Source: Clostridium sp. CAG:253 (GTDB lineage Bacteria > Bacillota > Clostridia > Lachnospirales > Lachnospiraceae). Taken from it: DNA of 16,682 bases. The notes below the pieces were generated by a model. The model did not search any database. It was not told where the DNA came from and saw only the letters and a program-made list of their open reading frames with translations. The position numbers and the translations under genes were made by a program. The DNA is taken from the NCBI GenBank assembly GCA_000436755.1, contig FR887321.1, forward strand, positions 1 to 16,682. The letters are read 5' to 3'. Positions 8,356 through 16,037 of the stretch are shown in pieces; position 1 is the stretch's first letter; every line of letters begins with the position of its first letter.

Positions 8356-8375
8356 GGTCAAATTACCTTTTGACC
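8356..8375. repeat. Palindromic 20-bp element, copy B
   Basis: GGTCAAA (8356-8362) and TTTGACC (8369-8375) form a 7-bp perfect inverted repeat with a 6-base loop. Read on the minus strand the element is GGTCAAAAGGTAATTTGACC, which differs at one position from GGTCAAAAGGTATTTTGACC at 16032-16051. It begins four bases after the sulP stop and lies 58 bases before the ydjI start. No T-run follows on the minus strand, so it is not a normal terminator. TTGACC in it could serve as a -35 for ydjI, although the -10 at a 16-base spacing (AATAAA, 8339 to 8334) is weak. Confidence 0.75.
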
Positions 8376-8379
8376 TTCA

Positions 8380-10503
8380 TCAGCACTCATCTTTCCTGCT
8401 ACGCAATTTCATAACAAGTTCGTAAACCTCAGGTCTGCGCTCTTTCAAATGTTCATCAAGAATATGACGTCTCTCTTTAAATCGCTTGGCAAGTTCCGGA
8501 TGCTGCGATGCAATTCTCTCATAAACTTCTGTTCTATGCTCTTCAAGTTTCGCCGCAAGCGTCTGTTCGTCTTTGCCCGATATATTTACAATCTCTTTCA
8601 AATGCTCTTCAAGATGTTCAAGCCATTCATCCTGGTCAAGCTCCTCCATATGTGTCCACAAACCATGTAATAATTTCTCTACATCTCCGTTTTTATTCTT
8701 AAGCTGTTTTATCTGATTTGCTATCTGCTTCTCGATTTCCTCCTCCGCATGCCTGCCAAATGCCCATACAAATTCCTGTACACGGTTATCCGCCCTCTTT
8801 TTAGAAACGCTTATCTCTTCGTTATCTATTCCGCCCTCCAACGGATACGGGCGGTTTATCTCCATATCTTTTAACGCAATATGTATTGTTCTTCTCGCAC
8901 ATCCTGCTTCTACAAGATAACCTATGCCCAGTTTTCTCATTTGTTCATTCAAATCTGCAATATGCTCAGTTATATAAAATTTTATTTCCTTTTCTTTCAA
9001 ATTCTTATATAATATTGCAAGTCTGTCTGCCGCCGTTATATCAATACTTCCGATAGCACTGGCATCAATAATAACCGCCTTTGTGTCATCTTTTATGTTG
9101 TCCTCTATATCTCTCTGTAATATCTGCACATTGGCAAAGAAAAGATTGCTGCTGAACCGATAAATAATCACACCATCTATAGCATGTATCTGACTGCTTT
9201 CCTGCAAATCACGAAAATGTCTGTGTCCCGGCTGTATTCCCAAAAAACATCTTGCAGGTTTGGAAGTACGGATTATCATTTCAGAGAAAGACAATATTAT
9301 TCCAATAAGAACTCCGTTTATCGTTCCCAGAAAAAGTACACCCATAAATGCACCGACAAAAATCATGCATTCTGTCCTGCTCACTTTCCACAAACGGAAT
9401 GCCAATTCAAATTCTGTTGCTCCCGCCAGTGCAGAGATAACAATGGCTGTAAGTATCGGAACCGGAAGATAACCAATAAAACCTGTTCCGAATAGCAGCA
9501 AAAGCATCATTGAAATTCCTGCCACAATTCCCATAAGCTGTGTCTTTCCCTGATACTGCTCACCCATTGCCGTTCTTGATACCGAACCGTTTATAGGACA
9601 GCATCCCGTAAATGCTGCTGCAAGATTTCCCATTGAAAATGCGAGTATTTCCTGATTGTCATTTATCCTATACCCGTTTTTCTGTGCAAAATTATTTTCT
9701 GCAAGAAGTGTTTCCGCAAGAATAACAACCGAAACTGACAAACTGACGATAATTACATCTCTTAACGGCAATACGGAAAAATCCGGCAAAGTCCACTGTG
9801 GAAGTCCTGTATTTACTTTGTCAAGAGTCTTTATTCCATATTCTCTTATTGGCAAAAAATATGTCATAACCGCACCCACTCCCATAAGCACTACAGCCAT
9901 AGGAAACTTTGGCACAATCTTCTTAGATACAGACAATATAATCAATGCCAGAACTCCAAGAATTACAGACGGTATATTTATATTATGCATAGTCTCTGCA
10001 ATATGCTCTGCAAGTTCAAAAAACTCACCTGTCCCGGCAGAACCGCCAAGTAATTTTGGAACCTGCATCAATATTATTGTAGTACATATCCCCGTAATGA
10101 AACCTCCCATAACAGGAGCTGATATGTAATTGACAAGCTTTCCCGCTTTCATGATATAAAAAGCCAAAAGCCACACCGCTACAAAAAAGGTAATCAGCGG
10201 AACTGCTTTTAATGCCTTATCTGAACCGCTTTCTATGCCAAATCCGATAAGTGCAGAACCGACAAGTGCTGCCGGAGCCGCATCTACACCAAATACAAAC
10301 TGCGGTGATGTAGACAATAAAGCAAACATTATAATAGGAAATACAGAACCATACAGACCGTAAACAGCCGGCAGTCCCGCAATCTGTGCATACCCCATTG
10401 AAATAGGTATCGAAACCGCCATAATAATAATTCCGGTGATTACATCTTTTATAATGTTTTCTTTTTTATAACTACGCATAGTCTTTGCCAATTCCAGTTT
10501 CAT
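8380..10503 (-). CDS. SulP-family anion transporter with STAS domain and long charged tail
   Basis: This 707-residue protein has a SulP membrane domain (about residues 18-415) with family phrases MGYAQIAGLPAVYGLYGSVF, FVFGVDAAPAALVGSAL and a GCCPINGSVSRTAM stretch in the second half, then a cytosolic STAS domain (about 440-550) containing KAVIIDASAIGSIDITAADRL. SulP proteins carry sulfate, bicarbonate or dicarboxylates by symport or exchange; the substrate is not determined here. Unusually, about 150 further residues (556-707) follow: strongly charged, helical, with a repeated EHRTEVYERI / ERRPEVYELV element. The start at 10503 has only a weak ribosome binding site (TGGA in AAATGGAATGATGAT) but fits the family N-terminus. 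The gene follows a kinase remnant whose stop is 35 bases upstream, so its promoter may lie within that remnant. A TATAAA is present near 10525. Confidence 0.92.
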   Translation of the reverse strand: MKLELAKTMRSYKKENIIKDVITGIIIMAVSIPISMGYAQIAGLPAVYGLYGSVFPIIMFALLSTSPQFVFGVDAAPAALVGSALIGFGIESGSDKALKAVPLITFFVAVWLLAFYIMKAGKLVNYISAPVMGGFITGICTTIILMQVPKLLGGSAGTGEFFELAEHIAETMHNINIPSVILGVLALIILSVSKKIVPKFPMAVVLMGVGAVMTYFLPIREYGIKTLDKVNTGLPQWTLPDFSVLPLRDVIIVSLSVSVVILAETLLAENNFAQKNGYRINDNQEILAFSMGNLAAAFTGCCPINGSVSRTAMGEQYQGKTQLMGIVAGISMMLLLLFGTGFIGYLPVPILTAIVISALAGATEFELAFRLWKVSRTECMIFVGAFMGVLFLGTINGVLIGIILSFSEMIIRTSKPARCFLGIQPGHRHFRDLQESSQIHAIDGVIIYRFSSNLFFANVQILQRDIEDNIKDDTKAVIIDASAIGSIDITAADRLAILYKNLKEKEIKFYITEHIADLNEQMRKLGIGYLVEAGCARRTIHIALKDMEINRPYPLEGGIDNEEISVSKKRADNRVQEFVWAFGRHAEEEIEKQIANQIKQLKNKNGDVEKLLHGLWTHMEELDQDEWLEHLEEHLKEIVNISGKDEQTLAAKLEEHRTEVYERIASQHPELAKRFKERRHILDEHLKERRPEVYELVMKLRSRKDEC

Positions 10504-10538
10504 ATCATCATTCCATTTCTTTTTATAATTTTAAAAAC

Positions 10539-10780
10539 TTATTCACTACAGCACTTCGCAATAGTCTCAATAACCATATCCATCTGAAGCGGTTTTTCCA
10601 GATGCTCATTCATTCCTGCCGCAAGACATTTTTTCCTGTCTTCCTTAAATGCATTGGCTGTCATTGCAATAATAGGAATTTCCTTTGCATCAGGACGTTT
10701 TAATGCCCTGATGTTTCTTCATCATCAACATTTTCTTCCGGCGACGCTATCCTAAAAGGAATTGTAAGAACAAAATAACA
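10539..10780 (-). pseudogene. Hybrid sensor histidine kinase remnant with large internal deletion
   Basis: Two minus-strand reading frames here are pieces of one lost gene. Frame one (10780 to 10700) reads CYFVLTIPFRIASPEEN followed by VDDEETSGH and a stop; the FVLTIPFRIA phrase is typical of the last strand of a HATPase_c kinase domain, followed by an acidic linker. Frame two (10718 to 10539) is the end of a response-regulator receiver domain: EIPIIAMTANAF (strand 4 with the conserved Thr), CLAAGMNEHLEKPL with the conserved Lys-Pro, then MDMVIETIAKCCSE and a stop. In intact hybrid kinases about 70 or more receiver residues lie between these parts, so a deletion has joined them out of frame. 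The start, sensor, HisKA and most of HATPase_c are also gone. No function is expected. Confidence 0.8.
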
Positions 10781-10886
10781 TCAAAAAACTTTGACCGATT
10801 ATAGTATAACATATAATAATCATCCAAAGTTGAATAACATCCTTAAATTTCTAAAATATCCTTTAGTTTTTAAATTATAAACTCTA

Positions 10887-11159
10887 CTAAATTCCCTCAT
10901 TATAAACTTTGTTTATAGACGCCTGCGCTTCTTCCATTTCATGTTTTTTGCGAAATCTTTCGCGGTCCTCTAAAATCGCCAGCATTTCGTCAATAAGCAT
11001 TTCCTCACTCAGATAATTTATTCGATAAAGATAACCAAGCATTCTTGTTGCCGTATAGTCCGTATTCATATACTTAAATGCTATCTCCTTACAAAGTTCC
11101 TCATGAAATCCCCTTTTTAATAATTCTTTATATAATGTATTGCTTTTTTCTGATGCCAT
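10887..11159 (-). CDS. Small conserved-looking helical protein of unknown function
   Basis: This 90-residue hydrophilic protein is predicted mostly helical: SEKSNTLYKELLKRGFHEEL, then CKEIAFKYMNTDYTATRMLGYL, then an acidic stretch YLSEEMLIDEMLAILEDRERF and a charged coiled C-terminus. There is no signal peptide, membrane segment or Cys/His metal site. I do not recognise a named domain; its composition and codon pattern look like a real gene. The start at 11159 is chosen over 11180 because AGGAG precedes it by eight bases, and the longer version would place that site inside the gene. It follows a truncated membrane protein gene by 28 bases on the same strand and is followed by the kinase remnant, so it may be the only intact survivor of a decayed operon. 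No clear terminator follows. Confidence 0.7.
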   Translation of the reverse strand: MASEKSNTLYKELLKRGFHEELCKEIAFKYMNTDYTATRMLGYLYRINYLSEEMLIDEMLAILEDRERFRKKHEMEEAQASINKVYNEGI

Positions 11160-11187
11160 TACTAAATCTCCTTTCCACATGATTTAT

Positions 11188-11349
11188 TTATCCCCTGTTC
11201 CTTCTATTAACAATATATAAAGGAAGTGCTAAAAAAAGCATTGCCCCTACTGTCTTTCCCAGTATAACAGGAACTATATCAGAAATAAACCGGTATAACT
11301 CCGGGAAAATGGAAAAAGCAACACTGATTCCATTGCATAACTTATGTTT
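11188..11349 (-). pseudogene. C-terminal remnant of a polytopic membrane protein
   Basis: A minus-strand frame running from a TAG (11352-11350) to TAA (11190-11188) encodes 53 residues without a start codon: ISVAFSIFPELYRFISDIV then PVILGKTVGAMLFLALPLYI and VNRRNRG. Two hydrophobic segments followed by a basic tail is a normal membrane protein C-terminus under the positive-inside rule. The upstream part of the gene is missing; sequence beyond the TAG does not continue the protein in any frame I checked. The family is not recognised. It lies directly upstream of the 90-residue ORF, probably formerly in one operon. Confidence 0.6.
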
Positions 11350-11360
11350 CTAATATATAA

Positions 11361-11389
11361 TTGCATTGGTCTATATTACATTATTTAAT
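11361..11389 (+). promoter_or_regulatory. Candidate promoter of the HAD phosphatase gene
   Basis: TTGCAT (11361-11366) and TTTAAT (11384-11389, five of six) are spaced by 17 bases, about 30 bases before the start codon. The -35 is poor (only TTG matches), and the surrounding AT-rich sequence offers alternatives such as TATATT at 11372-11377. Confidence 0.3.
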
Positions 11390-11419
11390 TTTAAAATTTA
11401 GAAATGAGGTTTTGTTTTT

Positions 11420-12232
11420 ATGATAAAATTGATTGCTACTGATATTGACGGCACCCTTGTTAAAGATGGCACTCTTATAATAGACCCTGAATATATGACT
11501 GTAATAAGTAAACTTATCGATAAGGGAATTATTTTTACTGTATGTTCAGGCAGACAGTTTTCCAGCGAGCAAAAACTTTTTGCTCCTATCAAAGACAAGT
11601 TAATGTATATCACTGACGGTGGTACTGTTGTGCGTACACCGGACAAGATTTTAAAAACTTACCCCATGTCGGCTGCTCTTTGGAAAGATATGTGCCGCAT
11701 GGTAAGAGACGAACTTCCCGCATGTGACTATTTTGCCGCAACTCCTGACCTTTGCTATGCTGAAGACGGTGCAAGCCCGATTTTTCACAGACTAAGAGAT
11801 TCTTATGGTTTTGAAATGCGTGAAGTTGACGACCTTACAAAACTTGAAAACCTTACAAAACTTGAAAACGATGACATTATAAAGTTCACTGTCTACCATC
11901 CTACCGCATGTGAAGAACTTTGCTCCCCTCACTTCATTCCTTCATGGAAAGACAAAGCTCATGTCACTTCTGCCGGAACGGAATGGGTTGACTGCAATAC
12001 AATCGGTATAAGCAAATGGACTGCAATTTCATTTTTGATGTGCAAATACAATATCGCCCCCGATGAAGTCTGCTGCTTTGGTGACAATTTAAACGATATT
12101 GAAATGCTTAAAAATGCCGGTACAAGCTACGCCGTATCAAATGCACGGCCTGAAGTTATCTCAGCTGCAAAACATACATGTGCTCCTTATACCGAAAACG
12201 GAGTATTGCAGGTGCTTAAAAGTTTCTTATAA
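11420..12232 (+). CDS. Cof-type HAD-IIB phosphatase
   Basis: This 270-residue protein has all four haloacid dehalogenase motifs: nucleophile and acid/base D8-I-D10 in TDIDGTL, S43 in TVCSGR, the motif III lysine K199 in NTIGISKW, and GDNLNDIEML with D222 and D226 for Mg2+. The alpha/beta cap between motifs II and III and the total length fit the Cof/YidA group, cytosolic phosphatases acting on sugar phosphates, FMN or pyridoxal phosphate; the substrate is not predictable. GAGG at 11406-11409 precedes the start by ten bases, a slightly long spacing. Within the cap the protein carries a duplicated hexapeptide, LTKLEN at 139-144 and 145-150, produced by an 18-bp tandem repeat. The gene is alone on the plus strand, ends in a strong hairpin and is not linked to its neighbours. 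Confidence 0.92.
   Translation: MIKLIATDIDGTLVKDGTLIIDPEYMTVISKLIDKGIIFTVCSGRQFSSEQKLFAPIKDKLMYITDGGTVVRTPDKILKTYPMSAALWKDMCRMVRDELPACDYFAATPDLCYAEDGASPIFHRLRDSYGFEMREVDDLTKLENLTKLENDDIIKFTVYHPTACEELCSPHFIPSWKDKAHVTSAGTEWVDCNTIGISKWTAISFLMCKYNIAPDEVCCFGDNLNDIEMLKNAGTSYAVSNARPEVISAAKHTCAPYTENGVLQVLKSFL
11833..11868 (+). repeat. In-frame 18-bp tandem duplication in the HAD gene
   Basis: The 18-base unit CCTTACAAAACTTGAAAA occurs twice back to back with no differences (11833-11850 and 11851-11868), encoding a repeated LTKLEN in the cap domain. Identity of the copies suggests a recent slippage or recombination event. Confidence 0.95.
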
Positions 12233-12246
12233 GTTATTAAAGATAG

Positions 12247-12283
12247 AAAATAGACAAAATCAGAATTCGATTTTGTCTATTTT
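12247..12283. terminator. Bidirectional intrinsic terminator between convergent genes
   Basis: A perfect 15-bp stem, AAAATAGACAAAATC (12247-12261) with GATTTTGTCTATTTT (12269-12283), closes a 7-base loop. T-rich arms on both sides (TATTTT on each strand) let it act for both the plus-strand HAD gene, whose stop ends 14 bases before it, and the minus-strand fusion gene ending at 12307. Confidence 0.8.
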
Positions 12284-12306
12284 AAATTCATGTAATTTCA
12301 ACAAAC

Positions 12307-14067
12307 TTATTTTCCAAATCCGTTTTTTGCTTCCTCCGCATACTTCACTGCATTTTTTACATTCGCCTCAAGTTCTTCATCCTTTATTTTCCTAACAACT
12401 TTGCCCGGATTTCCAATCACCACCGAACCGTCAGGCACCTCAGTACCTCCTGTCACAAGTGTACCTGCTCCAATCAGACAATTTTTTCCTATCTTACATC
12501 CATTTAGTAAAACAGCTCCCATTCCTATAAGAGAACAATCCCCAATCTCACAACCGTGTATTACCGCACCATGCCCGACGGTTACTTTTTCGCCAATATA
12601 AACCGGATACCCCTCATCAACATGAATTACACAATTATCCTGAATATTTGAATTTCTTCCTATATAAATTTTATCTGCATCTGCTCTTATTGAAGCATGA
12701 TACCATACATTAGCATTTTCATCTAAAGTAACATCTCCAATTACATCAGCACTTGGTGCGATATAAGATTCTCCTTTTATATATCTTTCTCTTTCTTTCT
12801 GAGGTACAAGTCCTCCCCCTGTTGCCCACACAATATGGGTCGCATCTTTCATCTGCTCTTTAAGTCCGTTTTCCCTAATATAATTTTTTCCTTCATCACT
12901 CTGCATAAGTTTTTCTGCTCCAAAAAATCCTGCACACGCTGACGGTTCTAAAAATATATTCTCCTTTTCATATACTTCCTTCAAATATGATAAAAGTCTC
13001 TCATCTTTAACCGTAAATGCTCCTGATAAAAGCGGCTCCATCATCTCGCATACAAATCCTGAAGGCTTTGATACCGCAAGCCCGTCCGCTTTTGTCTTAC
13101 CTGACAATCCCAAATCTTTTACCGATATATCATTCCATTTTTCTGTTGCAAGTCCTGCCAAAAGACATGGTGCCTGTACAGGTTCTACAGTAAAACAATG
13201 AACAAAATTTCCAAACATCTGCTTTAGACCAAATGTTATTCCGCCCGGTGCACCGCCCACTCCACACGGAATATAGACAAACAACGGATGATTCTCGTCA
13301 ACTGCTACTCCATTTTTAAACAACTGCACTTTAAGTCTCATTGCCGCTGTCGCATATCCCATAAACAAGTCAACCGATTTCTCATCATCTATAAAAAAAC
13401 TGTATTCATCTTTTTCAGATGCTTCTCTTCCCGCCTGAACCGCTTCCGTATAATCGGTATCATATTCCATCAACGTCACACCGTTGCTTCTAAGCATTTC
13501 CTTTTTCCACTGTTTTGCATCTGCTGACATGTGAACAATGACTTTAAAACCGAGTTTTGCCCCCATTATCCCGATACTTAGTCCAAGATTACCTGTTGAA
13601 CCAACCTGAATAGTATATTTTCCGTAAAATCTTCTAAATTCTTCCGAGTCAATCTTTTCATAATTTTCTGTCGGGTGAAGCATATGTTTATCTACCGCAA
13701 GAGTCTCAGCAATCTTAAGCACTTCATAAATCCCGCCTCTTGCCTTTACAGAGCCTGATATAGGCAGATTGCAATCCTTTTTCAGTAAAAGAGTCCCCTC
13801 TATCCCGGCTCCATTTTCATTTAAAAATTGTTTTGTTTTATCTATTTTTACAAGTTCAGATTCTATTATACCTTTTCTGTCTGCTGTTTCAGGAAAAACC
13901 TTTGCAATATAAGGCATAAAACGCATAAGTCTGTTCTGTGCAGCTTTAAGTTCAACAAAACCGTGACCGTTTATTTTTTCACGCTCACCCACGTTTTCTT
14001 TATATTGATTTATCCATACAGTCTCAATTCCATTTTTCAAATCATCAATGACATTATTACAACTCAT
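12307..14067 (-). CDS. dsdA: Fusion: D-serine dehydratase (DsdA) + gamma-class carbonic anhydrase
   Basis: This 586-residue protein is two complete-looking enzymes in one chain. Residues 1 to about 432 are D-serine ammonia-lyase, a PLP fold type II enzyme turning D-serine into pyruvate and ammonia: PLP lysine K108 in [14 protein letters not shown], phosphate loop GSTGNLGLS (156-164), [12 protein letters not shown] (276-287), and the family ending [15 protein letters not shown] (419-433). From about 443 ([13 protein letters not shown]) the rest is a left-handed beta-helix gamma-carbonic anhydrase-like domain (YrdA/CaiE type), with zinc ligands H482 (IHVD), H499 and H504 (GHGAVIHG) all kept, a NPGK turn and a C-terminal helix. 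E. coli DsdA stops about ten residues after the GGG motif, so the second domain follows with almost no linker. The start at 14067 has GGAGG (14075-14079) seven bases upstream. Both domain calls are strong; joint function is unknown. Confidence 0.93.
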   Translation of the reverse strand: MSCNNVIDDLKNGIETVWINQYKENVGEREKINGHGFVELKAAQNRLMRFMPYIAKVFPETADRKGIIESELVKIDKTKQFLNENGAGIEGTLLLKKDCNLPISGSVKARGGIYEVLKIAETLAVDKHMLHPTENYEKIDSEEFRRFYGKYTIQVGSTGNLGLSIGIMGAKLGFKVIVHMSADAKQWKKEMLRSNGVTLMEYDTDYTEAVQAGREASEKDEYSFFIDDEKSVDLFMGYATAAMRLKVQLFKNGVAVDENHPLFVYIPCGVGGAPGGITFGLKQMFGNFVHCFTVEPVQAPCLLAGLATEKWNDISVKDLGLSGKTKADGLAVSKPSGFVCEMMEPLLSGAFTVKDERLLSYLKEVYEKENIFLEPSACAGFFGAEKLMQSDEGKNYIRENGLKEQMKDATHIVWATGGGLVPQKERERYIKGESYIAPSADVIGDVTLDENANVWYHASIRADADKIYIGRNSNIQDNCVIHVDEGYPVYIGEKVTVGHGAVIHGCEIGDCSLIGMGAVLLNGCKIGKNCLIGAGTLVTGGTEVPDGSVVIGNPGKVVRKIKDEELEANVKNAVKYAEEAKNGFGK

Positions 14068-14202
14068 TATTTATCCTCCAAAGTCACCTTTTGAACCATA
14101 ACTTTACAACTTTTAATATTGCATGCTATCCCATATATGCTAAAAAGTCTACTGTACAGCAATGCTCTTGCTAAAAATTTCTTACTAAAGCTATTCCAAA
14201 CA

Positions 14203-14231
14203 ATTATAACAAAAAAACGTAATTACCTCAA
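14203..14231 (-). promoter_or_regulatory. Promoter of the dsdA-carbonic anhydrase fusion gene
   Basis: On the minus strand TTGAGG (14231 to 14226, four of six) and a perfect TATAAT (14208 to 14203) are 17 bases apart. Transcription would start near 14196, leaving a leader of about 130 bases before the start codon. That leader contains a small hairpin (AGCAA-GAGCA-TTGCT) and the repeated string TTTTTAGCA, but no riboswitch I recognise. Confidence 0.6.
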
Positions 14232-14254
14232 ATATGAAATTTTTCTTTACACTT

Positions 14255-15985
14255 TTACATTTTTTCACCAAAAATCTTCTTTACCACATTATATGCCAAC
14301 TTCTTTCTTCTAAACTCATCCACAATTCCTTTATTATTCATTGTCCTTGGTCTTCCACCAAACCATTCGTCACTTATTCTTATATCACAGAACTGCCATA
14401 TATAAACACCTATGCAGTCTTTATAGTCAAGAACTGCCGTAAGCTGTTTTTCAAGTGCTTTCGCCTGATATTCCTCAGTCCATTTTGAATCATAATTATT
14501 CCTATATCCATAAAGTCCACCTGCTCCTATTTCTGTTATCATAAATGGTTTTCCTGCTCCTTCTGTTTCATTCTGTACCCATTTATACAAAGCATCAAGA
14601 TACTCATCCGGTGCTGTATCATGATACCATAATGGATAAATATTGTATGAAACCACATCCGGTAGTCCCAAACATACATCCGTTTTAAATTTACAGCTTG
14701 CAAATGAACATGGTCTTGATGTATCAAGTTTTCTTATAATATCAAATTGTTTTTTATAGCACTCTTTTCCATACTCTGTCTCGCTTGCACATTCATTTAA
14801 TATACCCCAGATATAAATTGATGGATGATTGTAATGTGCCGGTATCATTTCCTCTATAACTTTCTCAGCCTGAGGTTCAAAGTTGGGATTTCTCATATCT
14901 GCCTCGCTTAATCCCCTTGCATGATTTTCTTCCCAGACCAATATTCCCTGTTCATCGCATATATCAAGAAAAATTTCATCATTCGGATAATGAGATGTTC
15001 TTATTGAATTTGCTCCCATATCTTTTATAAGTTCAATATCTGCTGCAATCGCAGCCATCGGAAGTGCACAACCAAATTGAGGATGGTCCTCATGCCTACA
15101 GACTCCTTTTATCCTTATTTTTCTTCCATTTAAATGAATCTCTTTTCCTGCTATTTTTATTTCTCTAAAACCAAATCTGTCAATAAAATCGTCAAAAGCA
15201 TTTTTATCTCTTAAAAGTTTTACTTCTATCTCATATAAATTCGGCGTTTCCTGCATCCACTCGCGCACACTTTCAAATTCTATTTCTGTTGTCACCTTAT
15301 TTTGTCTTAAGGTATCAATATTTTCCAAAATGATATGCTTTCCTGCCGTATTTATTTCAATGTTAATATTTTCACTCTTATTCTTATCTATTTCTTCAGT
15401 TTTACTTTTCATTATATCATCTGAGCTGCTGTTTTCTGTTTCGCCGGCTACTCCTATATTTTCAATATAAATCTCTATCTTTGCTCTCCACTTATCATTT
15501 TCCTTATACGGTGTCACATGAACATTTTTAATATATACATCTGATATATTCTCAAGTACAACCGGACGGCTGACACCCCCATATGACATATAATCGTTTG
15601 GTATATGTAATGCACTCTTTTTGCTAAACCTGTTGTCAGCCTTTACCATCAGTGTGTGTTCACCATATGGCAAATTGTGGCATACCGTATCAAACGGCGT
15701 ATATGCATTATAATGTTCTGTAATCTTTTTGCCATCCAGATATACTTCTGCTGTATGACTTACACCTTTAAATTCAATTCTTATATTTCCACCCGTTTCA
15801 AATGTAGTTGTATATTCCCCTTCTCCACGATACCCCGCAAATTTAGGATGACTCTCCCAGCAGCAAGGAGTTAAAACATTAAATTTTTCTCCGGCATACT
15901 CACCGCTGCAAGCCGAAAACTCCCAGTATCTTCCTGTTAATTCCTGCTGTTTTCTAATATTATGTGTTCTAAAAGTTCTTATCAT
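14255..15985 (-). CDS. GH2 glycosidase, probable beta-glucuronidase
   Basis: This 576-residue protein is a cytosolic glycoside hydrolase family 2 enzyme with no signal peptide. A sugar-binding jelly roll comes first (about 1-155; GVSRPVVLENI at its end), then an Ig-like domain (155-280), then the catalytic TIM barrel: RTSHYPNDEIFLDICDEQGI, acid/base E398 in WGILNECASE, nucleophile E485 in PFMITEIGAGG. Near the end N550-N551-K552-G553 matches the N-x-K motif that holds the glucuronate carboxylate in beta-glucuronidases (N566/K568 of E. coli UidA), so a uronide substrate is likely. Length fits the family. The Ig-like domain contains a Ser/Glu/Lys/Asn-rich stretch of about 25 residues (181-206) that looks like an insertion. 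The start at 15985 follows AAGGCGG (15994-16000). A divergent AraC-type gene is the likely regulator. Beta-galactosidase is the main alternative. Confidence 0.87.
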   Translation of the reverse strand: MIRTFRTHNIRKQQELTGRYWEFSACSGEYAGEKFNVLTPCCWESHPKFAGYRGEGEYTTTFETGGNIRIEFKGVSHTAEVYLDGKKITEHYNAYTPFDTVCHNLPYGEHTLMVKADNRFSKKSALHIPNDYMSYGGVSRPVVLENISDVYIKNVHVTPYKENDKWRAKIEIYIENIGVAGETENSSSDDIMKSKTEEIDKNKSENINIEINTAGKHIILENIDTLRQNKVTTEIEFESVREWMQETPNLYEIEVKLLRDKNAFDDFIDRFGFREIKIAGKEIHLNGRKIRIKGVCRHEDHPQFGCALPMAAIAADIELIKDMGANSIRTSHYPNDEIFLDICDEQGILVWEENHARGLSEADMRNPNFEPQAEKVIEEMIPAHYNHPSIYIWGILNECASETEYGKECYKKQFDIIRKLDTSRPCSFASCKFKTDVCLGLPDVVSYNIYPLWYHDTAPDEYLDALYKWVQNETEGAGKPFMITEIGAGGLYGYRNNYDSKWTEEYQAKALEKQLTAVLDYKDCIGVYIWQFCDIRISDEWFGGRPRTMNNKGIVDEFRRKKLAYNVVKKIFGEKM

Positions 15986-16009
15986 CTTTTCAACCGCCTT
16001 TCATTTTGT

Positions 16010-16037
16010 ATTGTAATATTATGAATGTTTGGGTCAA
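16010..16037 (-). promoter_or_regulatory. Candidate promoter of the GH2 gene, -35 inside a palindrome
   Basis: On the minus strand TTGACC (16037 to 16032, five of six) and TACAAT (16015 to 16010, five of six) are 16 bases apart. The start point would be near 16003, just ahead of the ribosome binding site. The -35 box lies in one arm of the 16027-16056 palindrome. Confidence 0.5.

Noticed and set aside
9656..10129. 157-residue plus-strand ORF opposite sulP
   Set aside because: It is antisense to a well-supported SulP membrane domain, lacks a credible ribosome binding site and family features, and its Ser/Thr/Ile-rich composition is what antisense of a hydrophobic gene gives.
8380..14067. A bicarbonate pathway linking the SulP transporter with the fused carbonic anhydrase
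   Set aside because: Some SulP proteins move bicarbonate and associate with carbonic anhydrases, but here the genes are about 1.8 kb apart, separated by remnants and an opposing gene, with separate promoters. No direct evidence.
12307..14067. Fusion gene read as an assembly or frameshift artefact
   Set aside because: The frame is open without interruption through both domains, with intact catalytic residues on each side and a natural DsdA ending at the join; an error would have to remove a stop and restore frame exactly.
14068..14196. Riboswitch or attenuator in the leader of the dsdA fusion gene
   Set aside because: The leader is long enough and has a small hairpin and a repeated TTTTTAGCA, but no known aptamer pattern and no terminator hairpin with T-run before the start codon.
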